Source: Olsenella_K absiana (lineage in GTDB: Bacteria > Actinomycetota > Coriobacteriia > Coriobacteriales > Atopobiaceae). From it: DNA of 64,000 bases. The stretch spans positions 1-64,000 of the forward strand of contig NZ_JAZGJQ010000008.1 in NCBI RefSeq assembly GCF_036408855.1. Direction: 5' to 3'. The notes beneath the pieces are model-generated. The model saw only the letters and a program-made list of their open reading frames with translations, was not told the origin of the DNA and searched no databases. Shown piece by piece: positions 42,976 to 51,967 of this stretch. The first letter of the stretch is position 1; the number at the start of each line of letters is the position of its first letter. Both the position numbers and the translations under genes were made by a program.

Positions 42976-43601
42976 TATGCGAGCACCTCCTCGAGCTGCT
43001 TGGCAATGTCGACCGTCATGACCAGGGCCTTGTTGTCGACAAGGATGCGGGTGTTGACCTCGGTGACGCCGAAGACCTCGGCACCGGGGATGTTGCGGAA
43101 GGAGAGGTAGGTCTCCACGTCGTCGTCGGGGACGACGATGGTGACGCGCTTGCCCTCCAGGCCGAGCGCCTTGAGGACGGAGACGGCCTTCTTGGTGCTG
43201 GGCTCCTCGAAGGTGAGGGAGTCGAGCAGGACGAGCTCGGAGTCGGCCAGCTTGCCGGAGAGCGCGGAGCGCATGGCGAGCTTCTTCTCCTTGTTGTTGG
43301 CACGCTTCTCGTGGCCGTGGGGCGTGGGCCCGAAGACGACGCCGCCGCCGGTGAACTGCGGCGCACGGATGGTGCCCTGACGGGCACGGCCGGTACCCTT
43401 CTGGCGGAACGGCTTGACGCCGCCGCCGGAGACGGCGGAGCGGTTCTTGGTCGAGTGGGTGCCCTGGCGCAGGCTGGACTCGTAGGCCACGACGACCTGG
43501 TGCATCACGGGGATGTTCGGCTCGATGCCGAAGACGCCGTCGGCGAGCTCGACCTCGGCGGCCTTGCCCCCCTCAACGTTCTTTACTTCTACCTTGGACA
43601 T
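42975..43601 (-). CDS. rplD: 50S ribosomal protein L4
   Basis: 208 aa. The tunnel loop GTHSTKNRSAVSGGGVKPFRQKGTGRARQGT and FGPTPHGHEKRANNKEKKLAMRSAL identify L4. In E. coli L4 represses its own S10 operon; whether this applies here is unknown. Confidence 0.98.
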   Translation of the reverse strand: MSKVEVKNVEGGKAAEVELADGVFGIEPNIPVMHQVVVAYESSLRQGTHSTKNRSAVSGGGVKPFRQKGTGRARQGTIRAPQFTGGGVVFGPTPHGHEKRANNKEKKLAMRSALSGKLADSELVLLDSLTFEEPSTKKAVSVLKALGLEGKRVTIVVPDDDVETYLSFRNIPGAEVFGVTEVNTRILVDNKALVMTVDIAKQLEEVLA

Positions 43602-43638
43602 GTGTCCTCCTTGTTAGCCTAAAGGTTTGCGTGTGGCT

Positions 43639-44259
43639 TTAGGCCATGCGGACCTGGACGAGAGCGTTCTTGCCGCCGGGGACAGCGCCCTTGACGAGCA
43701 TGAGGTTCTGCTCAGCATCGATGCTGACGAGCTTGAGGTTCTTGACGGTGACGCGGGCGTCGCCCATGTGACCGGCCATGTGCAGGCCCTTGCGGACTCG
43801 CGCCGGGTAGGCGCACTGGCCGATGGAACCCGGCTCGCGCTGGTTGCGGGAGCCGTGGGCCATGGGGCCACGGGAGAAGTTCCAGCGCTTGATGGTGCCC
43901 TGGAAGCCCTTGCCCTTGGATACGCCGATGACGTCGACGCTCTTGACGTCGGCGAAATCGGAGACGGTGACCTTGTCGCCGCACTTGAAGTCCTCGCCGT
44001 TCTCGACGCGGACCTCGCGGAGGTAGCGCATCGGCTCGACGCCGGCCTTGTTGAAGTGCCCGGCCATGGGCTTGTTGACGCGCTTCGCCTTGATGTCGCC
44101 AAAGCCGATCTGGACGGCGTCGTAGCCGTCGGTCGCCTTGGTCTTCACCTGCGACACCGTGCAGGGGCCTGCCTGGATGACGGTGACGGGTACGACGTTG
44201 TCGTCTTCGTCCCACACCTGAGTCATCCCGATCTTGCGGCCAAGAATCGTGCTGACCAT
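43639..44259 (-). CDS. rplC: 50S ribosomal protein L3
   Basis: 206 aa. ILGRKIGMTQVWDEDDNVVPVTVIQAGPC at the N-terminus; GTIKRWNFSRGPMAHGSRNQREPGSIG is the peptidyl-transferase extension. First gene of the S10 cluster here, because rpsJ lies 5.2 kb away after fusA. Confidence 0.98.
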   Translation of the reverse strand: MVSTILGRKIGMTQVWDEDDNVVPVTVIQAGPCTVSQVKTKATDGYDAVQIGFGDIKAKRVNKPMAGHFNKAGVEPMRYLREVRVENGEDFKCGDKVTVSDFADVKSVDVIGVSKGKGFQGTIKRWNFSRGPMAHGSRNQREPGSIGQCAYPARVRKGLHMAGHMGDARVTVKNLKLVSIDAEQNLMLVKGAVPGGKNALVQVRMA

Positions 44260-44379
44260 GCTCGTTCCTTACCCTCGGTGGTCATGGGACCCAAGGGCGC
44301 CCTCGCGCCTTCCCCAGCGGACCACATCTTGTAGTCGCGCGCAGCCGAGACATGACTGTCCTAGTTACGCAGCCGTTCC

Positions 44380-44408
44380 ATATTACACGCGCGCCGCGCG
44401 CTTCACAA
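44380..44408 (-). promoter_or_regulatory. promoter of the rplC (S10) operon
   Basis: TTGTGA (44403-44408) and TAATAT (44380-44385) on the minus strand, 17 bases apart. The leader of about 115 bases before rplC can form an imperfect AAGG-GCGC hairpin near 44290-44315. Confidence 0.75.
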
Positions 44409-44450
44409 TGTCTTCGCAGAAGTCTCTCCCCATCTAGCAGGGGCTCCGTA

Positions 44451-44473
44451 TTCCACTGTCCCGGGCGTATCTA
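44451..44473 (-). repeat. degenerate copy of the 23-base element (upstream of rplC)
   Basis: 18 of 23 bases agree with the copy at 53015-53037; the GGGCGTATC half is intact. It overlaps the yfhO-like stop codon and lies 43 bases upstream of the rplC -35. Confidence 0.4.
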
Positions 44474-47248
44474 TGCCCCCTCGCGGCCCTCCTGGCGCAG
44501 CCGCGGCCTCCTCTGGGCCAAGGCACGCCAAGCGAGGAAGCAGGCGATGGCGCCTGCGCTCGTGGCCGCGCCCACCCCGAGGCCGGGCGCCTCGTAGGTC
44601 AGGGTGATGACGTGCTCGCCGCGGGTGACGTCAACGCCGCAGAAGGCGCCGTAGAGTCGTCTGAGCTCGACGGGCTCGCCGTCCACCTCAGCGCTCCAAC
44701 CCTTCTCGTAGGGCACCCGGAGGAACACCGCCTCGTCCCTCGCGGCGTCGAAGTCCACCCTCACGCTCCCGTCGTGCACGTCGAGGGCACGCTGGCCGTT
44801 GTCTAGGCCATTCAGGCCGCGGGAGAGGACGCCCTCATCGAGCGTCACGACGCGCAGCAGCCTGGAGACGTCCTCGCCGAGCTGCAGCTCACGCAGGCCC
44901 TCGACGCTCGAGTCCAGGGTCGACGAGTCGTAGTCGAGCTCCACGGTGAGGACCTCTCCTGCCTGATGCATCCCGAGGCAGATGACGTTGTTGTCGAACG
45001 CGCCGCCGAAGCACTGCACGCACGTCCCATTGACCAGGACCCTTCCGCTCACGCACTTGCCCCTGCTCGAGATCTCGGTCTGCAGGGGAAGGTAGACGTA
45101 GGGCGTGCCCGTCGCCAGCACCTCGACCGTGAAGGTGCGGCGCAGCGTGCCCGGCGCGTCAGAGTCCGCGAGGCGCACGCGAGCCTCCACGTAGGGCGCC
45201 TCTGAGGAGCCGGTGGCGTCGGCGAACATCGCGACCTGGTTGGCGATGGCGTCCTCGGACCACGAGACGGAGCCGCTCGCCTCGGGGGCAAGCCCGTGGG
45301 CGAACGTCACCCCGTGCTCGTAGCGATGGACGGTGTGGCCGACTATCCCCTCGGAGACCACGTCCGTCGCACCCGGGACCTCGCCCTCGTCGATGACGTA
45401 GTCCACGCCGATCAGAGAGTCGGTCAGCTCCATGGGGCAGTTGTAGAAGTAGCCGAAGTAGCTCCGCTTGGACCTGGAGTAGCCAAGCGCCTGCATGAGC
45501 GTCACCGCGTCATCCGTGACCGTCGAGGAGTACTCGCTCATCCCCTGCGAGGGGATCGTGAAGCCCTCCGCGGTGGTGGCGCCATTGTACCTGCGGAGGC
45601 CCATGTAGCCGACGGACGCCTGCCCCACCATGAGCGACGCCTCCTCTCCTGCGGCCACGCCGGCGTCCGCGTAGACCTCGTCGTAGACCCCGCGCAGGGC
45701 CGTGAGGTAACCGCGGTAGAAACCCGAGGTGGTCTTGCAGCGGGAGAAGGCGCACCGGGCGTCGAAGCCGCACTCTGCGCACGCCAGGGCGACCACGAGC
45801 ACCGAGGCCGCGACGGCCGGCCATGATGTCGGGCAGCCGCCGCGCGCGGGGCGGTTGGCGAGCTCGAGGGCCGCCTCAAGGACCGCCGGCTCCACGAGCA
45901 GGGCGCCCACCCCCACGCAGGCGTTGCGCAGCGTACCCTCCGGAGCCGAGCCGCCCGCGACGAGGCACCAGGTGGAGAGGCCCACGAGCAGCGCCGCCCC
46001 GGCGGCGGAGCCGGCGACGAGCATCCTGCGCTCGCGATCCGCCAACGGGCAGACCCCGTCGGCCGCCTCGCGCGCCACGACGACGAGCGCGAACGAGATG
46101 ACGAAGGCGTGCCGGTAGAAGAAGGAGTCCGCCTTGCGCAGGACGCTCCACAGGTTCATGGCCCCCATCACGAGGGTGCCCGAGAACACGAACATGAGCA
46201 GCAAGGCGAGGGTCAGCCTGCGCGAGCGGCCCACGCGCCTGTTGGCGAGGCCGGCGATTGCGAGGACGAGCGGGAGCGCTCCCGTGAAGATGCAGGGGAC
46301 GTTCGCCCAGTCGTCGGGGGGCACGGTACCCGCCGCGTAGTACGCGAACAGGTCCTGCGGCCAGAGGACGCAGGTGTCGTCGAGGAGCACGTGCGCCGAG
46401 AGGTCCCCCTCGACCCCCTGGAGGAGCCCCAGCACCGCCGGCAGGAACACGACCGCGCTCGCCGCGAGCCCCAGCGCCATGGTGAGCGCGTAGCGCCCCA
46501 GCGTGCGCCACACGCGCCTCTCGCCCGCGGGCTCCCCCTGAACGCACACGAGGACGTAGGCGACCGAGAAGAGACAGGCCATGTAGCTCGTGTACCAGTT
46601 GAACAGCGTCGCACACGCGACTGCGGAGAAGAGCGTCAGGCAGCGGCCGTCGTGGACGAGCCGCCAGGTCCCGAGCGCCACCAGGGGCAGCATATAGACG
46701 CCGTCGAGCCACATGACGTTGCTCGCCTGGCACACGGCGAAGCCGCAGAGCGCATAGCACGTCGAGAGGACGAGGCTCAGCATCCCTTGGGAGAAGCGCT
46801 TGCGCAGGAAGGCGTAGCAGGTGAGCCCAGCCAGCGAGAGCTTCCCCAGGACCGCCATGGAGAAGAAGAGCGGCACGTCGGCGTAGTCGAAGAGCGCGAG
46901 CAGCAGGTTGAAGGGACTCGAGAGGTAGTAGGCGAAGAGCGCGGCCGTGCCACCGCCCATGCCGTGGGAGAAGGAGTAGAACAGCGAGCCCTGCCCATGC
47001 ATGACCTGGCAGAGCCATCCGAAGAACCCGACGTACTGGATGTGCATGTCCGAGATTGAGACGGTCAGATCCCCGAAGGGGTAGATCCCGAGGCTCCAGA
47101 AGACCGCGCAGAGCACGCCGAGGGGGATGAGTGCCGAGAGCGCATACTCCCACAGACACCGGTCGCGTACGTCCTCCGACGCACGCGGCGACGCCACGGC
47201 CGCCCCCTCCCCCGTCTCGAGCGGCGCCCTCGCGTCTGTGCGCGTCAT
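44471..47248 (-). CDS. YfhO-family integral membrane protein (predicted GT-C-type glycosyltransferase)
   Basis: 925 aa. A cytosolic start, then about 12 membrane helices to near residue 480, a large extracellular domain, and a last helix (PGLGVGAATSAGAIACFLAW). The first loop holds DLTVSISDMHIQYVGFF, the acidic-aromatic motif common in YfhO, and SHGMGGGTAALFAYYLSSPFNLL follows. In Firmicutes YfhO-type proteins glycosylate lipoteichoic or wall polymers using lipid-linked sugars. Its ATG overlaps the stop of the ChbG-like gene (ATGA), so they act together; the GtrB-like neighbour could supply the lipid-linked donor. Confidence 0.85.
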   Translation of the reverse strand: MTRTDARAPLETGEGAAVASPRASEDVRDRCLWEYALSALIPLGVLCAVFWSLGIYPFGDLTVSISDMHIQYVGFFGWLCQVMHGQGSLFYSFSHGMGGGTAALFAYYLSSPFNLLLALFDYADVPLFFSMAVLGKLSLAGLTCYAFLRKRFSQGMLSLVLSTCYALCGFAVCQASNVMWLDGVYMLPLVALGTWRLVHDGRCLTLFSAVACATLFNWYTSYMACLFSVAYVLVCVQGEPAGERRVWRTLGRYALTMALGLAASAVVFLPAVLGLLQGVEGDLSAHVLLDDTCVLWPQDLFAYYAAGTVPPDDWANVPCIFTGALPLVLAIAGLANRRVGRSRRLTLALLLMFVFSGTLVMGAMNLWSVLRKADSFFYRHAFVISFALVVVAREAADGVCPLADRERRMLVAGSAAGAALLVGLSTWCLVAGGSAPEGTLRNACVGVGALLVEPAVLEAALELANRPARGGCPTSWPAVAASVLVVALACAECGFDARCAFSRCKTTSGFYRGYLTALRGVYDEVYADAGVAAGEEASLMVGQASVGYMGLRRYNGATTAEGFTIPSQGMSEYSSTVTDDAVTLMQALGYSRSKRSYFGYFYNCPMELTDSLIGVDYVIDEGEVPGATDVVSEGIVGHTVHRYEHGVTFAHGLAPEASGSVSWSEDAIANQVAMFADATGSSEAPYVEARVRLADSDAPGTLRRTFTVEVLATGTPYVYLPLQTEISSRGKCVSGRVLVNGTCVQCFGGAFDNNVICLGMHQAGEVLTVELDYDSSTLDSSVEGLRELQLGEDVSRLLRVVTLDEGVLSRGLNGLDNGQRALDVHDGSVRVDFDAARDEAVFLRVPYEKGWSAEVDGEPVELRRLYGAFCGVDVTRGEHVITLTYEAPGLGVGAATSAGAIACFLAWRALAQRRPRLRQEGREGA

Positions 47249-48147
47249 CGTGCGCCCCCGTCGAGAAGCGCGCTCCCGCCCGGACCCAGCGCCATGAGCG
47301 CCCGGCGCTCGACGTCACGTCCCCCCGAGAGGTAGAACTCGGGGAAGCCCTTGAGGGTGGGATCGAGGCAGCGCGACGGGTCGTCAAGACCACCCGGGTG
47401 GAACAGGAACTCGATTCCCATTCCACGCTCCTCGGCAAGCCTGGCGTAGGCAGGGAAGACCGCGCGCACCCGCTCCTCGCTCATGGAGCCCGAGAAGAGC
47501 ACGCCGCAGAACAGGGCGCTCACTTCCTCGTAGTCTGCGAGCAGCCGCCTGTCGCGCCCCCAGCACCAGTTGAGGACCAGGTGCTTCGCCCAGTTGATCG
47601 GCCGGATCGAGGCGAGTATGGCGGGCTTTAGGAAGGGCGCGGTCGGCTCGGCGGGGATGCGAAGGTACTCGAGGTGGAAACCGCCCTCGCGCACGGCGGC
47701 GAGCGTTGCCGCGAAGACCGCCGGAATCAGCTGGAAGTGCTGGTGCCCGTCGACCCTGAGGCGGCTCGCCTCCTCGGGGAACCGGCCCACGAAGCGGGCG
47801 ACCTGGGCGGCGACCTCGAGGCCGATCTGCCGTCTCAGCTCCTCCGACCCCGGTGCCTCCGTACGTGCGAGGAGCTCGGCGAACCCGCGGCGAAACATGC
47901 CCCTCCCGTCGACGAGCAGGGGGATGCTGGCTGGGTCCGCGCAGCAGGGGCCCTCGACCAAGTTGAGGTGCACGCCGATTCTCACGCCTTCGGGCCTGGC
48001 GTCCAGGAGCCGTGCGCACTCCTCGAAGCACGGGCTCGTGACCATCACGGAGGTGGAGTTGAGCGCACCGCCCTCGGCGCACGAGAGGATCGCCCTGGAC
48101 TGCTCGGCGTCTATGCCGAAGTCGTCCGCGTGGAACACTACCTTCAT
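47245..48147 (-). CDS. YdjC/ChbG-family carbohydrate deacetylase-like protein
   Basis: 300 aa. The metal-site motifs are HADDFGID at residues 6-13 (Asp), GVHLNLVEGP (His) and RVDGHQHFQLIP (His), matching the YdjC fold, which removes N-acetyl groups from oligosaccharides. A possible role is deacetylating a polysaccharide precursor; substrate unknown. ATG 48145-48147 starts at MKVVFHADDFG. The frame stays open far upstream, across the divergent gene, but only this part is conserved. Confidence 0.85.
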   Translation of the reverse strand: MKVVFHADDFGIDAEQSRAILSCAEGGALNSTSVMVTSPCFEECARLLDARPEGVRIGVHLNLVEGPCCADPASIPLLVDGRGMFRRGFAELLARTEAPGSEELRRQIGLEVAAQVARFVGRFPEEASRLRVDGHQHFQLIPAVFAATLAAVREGGFHLEYLRIPAEPTAPFLKPAILASIRPINWAKHLVLNWCWGRDRRLLADYEEVSALFCGVLFSGSMSEERVRAVFPAYARLAEERGMGIEFLFHPGGLDDPSRCLDPTLKGFPEFYLSGGRDVERRALMALGPGGSALLDGGAR

Positions 48148-48249
48148 TTCTCTTCGACTCCTCGGTCCGGCCACGCGCCGCCCGTCGCCCCGTCGTGCGC
48201 GAGGCGGACGACTGTGTAGGCGCAGCGACGCTTTCAGAGGACCCGTTAA

Positions 48250-48279
48250 TCGACGTTTATCATCAGATAAGGTTATCAT
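48250..48279 (+). promoter_or_regulatory. AT-rich divergent promoter region with repeated TTATC/GATAA half sites
   Basis: TCGACG (48250-48255), 18 bases, TATCAT (48274-48279) is a reasonable plus-strand promoter for the GtrB-like gene. TTATC (48257-48261), GATAA (48266-48270) and TTATC (48273-48277) form two overlapping inverted repeats, a candidate operator shared with the divergent gene. Confidence 0.5.
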
Positions 48280-48339
48280 TGTTCGAGTCTCGGCCGGCGT
48301 CATGGCCGAGACCACCACCGGAACGCACAAAGGGATCTC

Positions 48340-49341
48340 ATGGACCTCTCCGTCATAGTCCCCTGCTACAACGAGGCTGAAAGCCTCCCGTCCTTCGTAG
48401 ACGCCGCCACGTCCGCCTTCTCGCCGCTGGGAGACTCTTGGGAGCTGATCTTCGTGAACGATGGCTCCTCTGACGGCACCGAGGGATTCCTGAGGGCGTT
48501 CGTCGGCTCTGGGCGGGCTCCGCACGCGACCCTCGTTAACTTCTCGCGCAACTTCGGCAAGGAACCGGCGCTCCTCGCTGGGCTCAGGCAGGCGCGTGGG
48601 TCGGCCGTCGCCTTCATCGACGCGGACCTCCAGCAGCCTCCTGCGACGCTGGTCGAGATGTACCGCCTTCTCGAAGGGCACGACGAGTACGACGTCGTCG
48701 CCGCCTGCCAACGCGAGCGACCGGACCACTCGCTCAGGAGTCGCCTCAGCGCAGGGTTCTACGGCCTCTTCAACCGTGTGTCCGACATTACCCTCGAGCC
48801 CGGCGCCTCTGACTTCCGCGTCTTCCGTCGCGAGGTCGCAGACGCCCTCCTGTCGCTTCCCGAGTGCCACCGCTTCACCAAGGGGCTCTTCGCCTGGGTC
48901 GGCTTCAGGACGCTTCCCTACCCCTACGCTCCCGACGAGCGCGTCTCCGGCAAAAGCAGGTGGAGCATGCGGGGGCTCACCCGCTATGCTCTGGAGGGGA
49001 TGGTATCGTTCACTACCGTCCCCCTGCGCATCTCGGGCTACGTGGGCGCCGTCGCCGCCGTCGTCGGCTTCGTATACATCATCTTCGTCCTCGTCGACGC
49101 GCTCGTGCTGCGCAACACGCCTGCCGGCTATCCCACGCTCCTCTCCGTGATGCTCCTGCTCGGCGGCCTCATCCTGCTCTCCCTCGGCATAATCGGTGAG
49201 TACGTGGCCCGCATCTACCTCGAGGGCAAGCGCCGTCCCGCCTACATCGCCGCCTCCATCGTCAGCTCCGACGCGACGAATGAGGACGGACGCCCCACGA
49301 CATCGGGCATGGACGCGCGCGTTCCCACCCCTACGCGCTAG
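48340..49341 (+). CDS. GtrB/DPM1-like family 2 glycosyltransferase with two membrane helices
   Basis: 333 aa. LSVIVPCYNEAESLPSFVDAA, LIFVNDGSSDGT, and AFIDADLQQPPATLVEM (DxD) form the GT-A domain; GASDFRVFRREVADALLSLPE and KSRWSMRGLTRYALEGM follow, then two C-terminal helices (VGAVAAVVGFVYIIFVLV and LLSVMLLLGGLILLSLGIIGEYVARIYLEGKRRP, abbreviated families). Such enzymes load a sugar onto undecaprenyl phosphate, giving the donor for GT-C enzymes such as the YfhO-like neighbour. Confidence 0.88.
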   Translation: MDLSVIVPCYNEAESLPSFVDAATSAFSPLGDSWELIFVNDGSSDGTEGFLRAFVGSGRAPHATLVNFSRNFGKEPALLAGLRQARGSAVAFIDADLQQPPATLVEMYRLLEGHDEYDVVAACQRERPDHSLRSRLSAGFYGLFNRVSDITLEPGASDFRVFRREVADALLSLPECHRFTKGLFAWVGFRTLPYPYAPDERVSGKSRWSMRGLTRYALEGMVSFTTVPLRISGYVGAVAAVVGFVYIIFVLVDALVLRNTPAGYPTLLSVMLLLGGLILLSLGIIGEYVARIYLEGKRRPAYIAASIVSSDATNEDGRPTTSGMDARVPTPTR

Positions 49342-49362
49342 CCCCTTCATACAAACCGACGA

Positions 49363-49392
49363 GGAGGCCCCCGCACCGAGACGGAGGCCTCC
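49363..49392 (+). terminator. terminator after the GtrB-like gene
   Basis: 7-bp stem GGAGGCC (49363-49369) with GGCCTCC (49386-49392), long loop, followed by CTTTC. Confidence 0.5.
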
Positions 49393-49444
49393 CTTTCGGT
49401 GCAGGTAGGCCTGGCGAAGGCACCCAACGCCCGCAATACGAGTG

Positions 49445-49475
49445 GGCGGCCCCGGACTCGTCGTCCGGGGCCGCC
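49445..49475 (-). terminator. hairpin after rpsJ
   Basis: Perfect 13-bp stem GGCGGCCCCGGAC (49445-49457) with GTCCGGGGCCGCC (49463-49475), loop TCGTC, 24 bases past the rpsJ stop. No strong T-run. Probable end of the rpsL-rpsG-fusA-rpsJ operon; may also serve the convergent gene. Confidence 0.7.
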
Positions 49476-49499
49476 TCTGGTCAGACCTTCTGACCTAGC

Positions 49500-49808
49500 C
49501 TAGAGCTTAATCTCGATGTCGACGCCAGCGGGGAGGTCGAGACGCATCAGCGAGTCGACGGTGCTGCTGGACGGGTCGAGGATGTCGATGAGACGCTTAT
49601 GGGTGCGCATCTCGAACTGCTCGCGCGAGTCCTTGTCCTTGTGCGGCGAGCGGATGACCGTGTAGAGGTTGCGCTCGGTGGGCAGGGGGATGGGGCCCGA
49701 GACGCGGGCGCCGGTCTTCTGCGCGGTATCGACGATGAGCTTCGCGGACTGATCCACTACCTCGTGGTCGTAGCCCTTGAGGCGGATCCTGATCTTCTGG
49801 CTGGACAC
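49500..49808 (-). CDS. rpsJ: 30S ribosomal protein S10 (NusE)
   Basis: 102 aa, the canonical length, from GTG 49806-49808 with GGAGG 7 bases upstream. SSQKIRIRLKGYDHEVVDQSAKLIV and GPIPLPTERNLYTVIRSPHKDKDSREQFE are diagnostic. Also part of antitermination complexes. It follows fusA directly; tuf is absent between them and rpsJ is not joined to rplC. Confidence 0.97.
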   Translation of the reverse strand: MSSQKIRIRLKGYDHEVVDQSAKLIVDTAQKTGARVSGPIPLPTERNLYTVIRSPHKDKDSREQFEMRTHKRLIDILDPSSSTVDSLMRLDLPAGVDIEIKL

Positions 49809-49853
49809 TTCAGTACCTCCATGAACGAGCACCTGGTGCTCTGACTAATCTGA

Positions 49854-51953
49854 CTAGGACTCCTTGCCGCCGTTCTTGCTCACGATCTCGTCGCGGACGG
49901 CCTTGGGAACGGGCTCGTAGGCGTCGAACTGCATCGTGTAGCTCGCGCGGCCCTGAGTCTGGGAGCGGAGGTCGGTGGCATAGCCGAACATCTCGCCCAG
50001 GGGCACCTTCGCGCGGATGACCTTGGTGTTGGAGCGGTCCTCCATGCCCTCGATCTTGCCGCGACGGCTGGACAGGTTGCCCATGACGTCGCCCATATAC
50101 TGCTCGGGGGTCTCGACCTCGACCTTCTCGACGGGCTCGAGCAGGACCGGGTCGGACTCCTGCAGGGCCTTCTTGATGGCCATGGAGCCGGCGACCTTGA
50201 AGGCGGCCTCGGAGGAGTCGACCTCGTGGTAGGAGCCGTCGACGAGGGTGACCTTGATGTCCTGGACCGGGTAGCCGGCGATGACGCCGGAGTTCAGCGC
50301 CTCCTGGATGCCCTTGTCGACAGAGGGGATGTACTCCTTGGGCACGGAGCCGCCGACGGTGGCGTCGACGAACTCGTAGCCGAAGCCGGGCTCCATGGGC
50401 TCGAGGTCGATGACGGCATCGCCGTACTGGCCGCGGCCGCCGGACTGGCGGACGAACTTGCCCTGGACGCCCTTGACGGCGTGGCCGGCGGTCTCACGGT
50501 AGGCGACCTGCGGCTTACCGACGTTGCAGTCGACCTTGAACTCGCGGCGCAGGCGGTCGATGATGATCTCGAGGTGCAGCTCGCCCATGCCGGCGATGAT
50601 GGTCTGACCGGTCTCCTGGTCGGTGTGGACCTGGAAGGTCGGGTCCTCCTCGGCGAGCTTCTGCAGGCCGACGCTCATCTTGTCCTGCTCGGCCTTGGTC
50701 TTGGGCTCGACGGCGACGTCGATGACGGGGTCCGCGAACTCGATGGACTCGAGGATGATCGGGTGCTGCTCGTCGGCTAGGGTGTCACCGGTGGTGGTGT
50801 TCTTGAAGCCCACCGCGGCGACGATGTCGCCGGCGGAGCACGCCTCGCGGTCGACACGGTCGTTCGCGTTCATCTCGAGGATCCTGGAGAGGCGCTCGCG
50901 GTCGTCCTTGTTCACGTTGTAGACGTAGGAGCCCGAGTCGAGGTGGCCGGAGTACACGCGGAAGTAGGTCAGCTTTCCGACGTAGGGGTCGGTCATGATC
51001 TTGAAGGCAAGGGCGCTGAAGGGCTCCTTGATGTCAGCCTTGCGGGTGATCGTCTCGCCGGTCTTGGGGTCCGTGCCCTCGACGGGCGGGATGTCGAGCG
51101 GTGACGGCAGGTAGTCGACGACGGCATCGAGCAGCTCCTGGATGCCCTTGTTCTTGTAGGCGGAGCCCACGAAGACGGGGTTGAGCTGGTTGGCGATGAC
51201 GCCGGCGCGGATGGCAGCCTTGAGCTCGTCGACCGTGACCTCCTGCTCGTCGAGGACCTTCTCCATGAGCTCGTCGGAGAACTCGGACGCAGCCTCGAGG
51301 AGCTCCTCGCGCTTCTCGGCGACGATGTCAGCGAACTCGTCGGGGATCGCGTCCATGGGCTCCGGGTAGATCATGCCCTTGGAGTCCTCCTTGAAGTCCC
51401 ACGCGGTCATCGTGACGAGGTCGATGAGGCCCCAGAAGTTGCTCTCGGAGCCCATGGGAACCTGCGCGGCGACGGCGTTGGCGCCAAGGCGCTCCTTCAT
51501 GGTGTCGATGGCGTGCCAGAAGTCGGAGCCCACGCGGTCGAACTTGTTGATGAAGGCAATGCGCGGGACGTTGTAGTTGGCAGCCTGGCGCCAGACGGTC
51601 TCGGACTGCGGCTGGACGCCGGCGACGGCGTCGAAGACGGCGACGGCACCGTCGAGGACGCGCAGGGAGCGCTCGACCTCGGCCGTGAAGTCAACGTGCC
51701 CCGGCGTGTCGATGATCTGGATGATGTAGTCCTTCCAGAAGCACGTGGTGGCCGCGGAGGTGATGGTCACGCCGCGCTCCTGCTCCTGGACCATCCAGTC
51801 CATGGTGGCGGCGCCGTCGTGGACCTCGCCGATCTTGTGCGTCTTGCCCGTGTAGTACAGGATGCGCTCGGTCGTGGTGGTCTTGCCGGCGTCGATGTGG
51901 GCCATGATGCCGATGTTGCGAAGCTTGTGAAGGTCGTACTTGTTCTTAGCCAT
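49854..51953 (-). CDS. fusA: elongation factor G
   Basis: 699 aa, full length. G1 GIMAHIDAGKTTTTERILYYTG, G3 DTPGHVDFTAEVERSLRVLDGAV, G4 NKFDR, and domain IV with VGKPQVAYRETAGH and GGRGQYGDAVIDLEP. Drives translocation. 14 bases after rpsG, 45 before rpsJ. Confidence 0.98.
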   Translation of the reverse strand: MAKNKYDLHKLRNIGIMAHIDAGKTTTTERILYYTGKTHKIGEVHDGAATMDWMVQEQERGVTITSAATTCFWKDYIIQIIDTPGHVDFTAEVERSLRVLDGAVAVFDAVAGVQPQSETVWRQAANYNVPRIAFINKFDRVGSDFWHAIDTMKERLGANAVAAQVPMGSESNFWGLIDLVTMTAWDFKEDSKGMIYPEPMDAIPDEFADIVAEKREELLEAASEFSDELMEKVLDEQEVTVDELKAAIRAGVIANQLNPVFVGSAYKNKGIQELLDAVVDYLPSPLDIPPVEGTDPKTGETITRKADIKEPFSALAFKIMTDPYVGKLTYFRVYSGHLDSGSYVYNVNKDDRERLSRILEMNANDRVDREACSAGDIVAAVGFKNTTTGDTLADEQHPIILESIEFADPVIDVAVEPKTKAEQDKMSVGLQKLAEEDPTFQVHTDQETGQTIIAGMGELHLEIIIDRLRREFKVDCNVGKPQVAYRETAGHAVKGVQGKFVRQSGGRGQYGDAVIDLEPMEPGFGYEFVDATVGGSVPKEYIPSVDKGIQEALNSGVIAGYPVQDIKVTLVDGSYHEVDSSEAAFKVAGSMAIKKALQESDPVLLEPVEKVEVETPEQYMGDVMGNLSSRRGKIEGMEDRSNTKVIRAKVPLGEMFGYATDLRSQTQGRASYTMQFDAYEPVPKAVRDEIVSKNGGKES

Positions 51954-51967
51954 GTGTCGCTAGCCCC

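Noticed and set aside
47245..49350. 701-codon frame covering the ChbG-like gene and its upstream region
   Set aside because: Only the last 300 codons are conserved; the rest is antisense to the GtrB-like gene on the plus strand.
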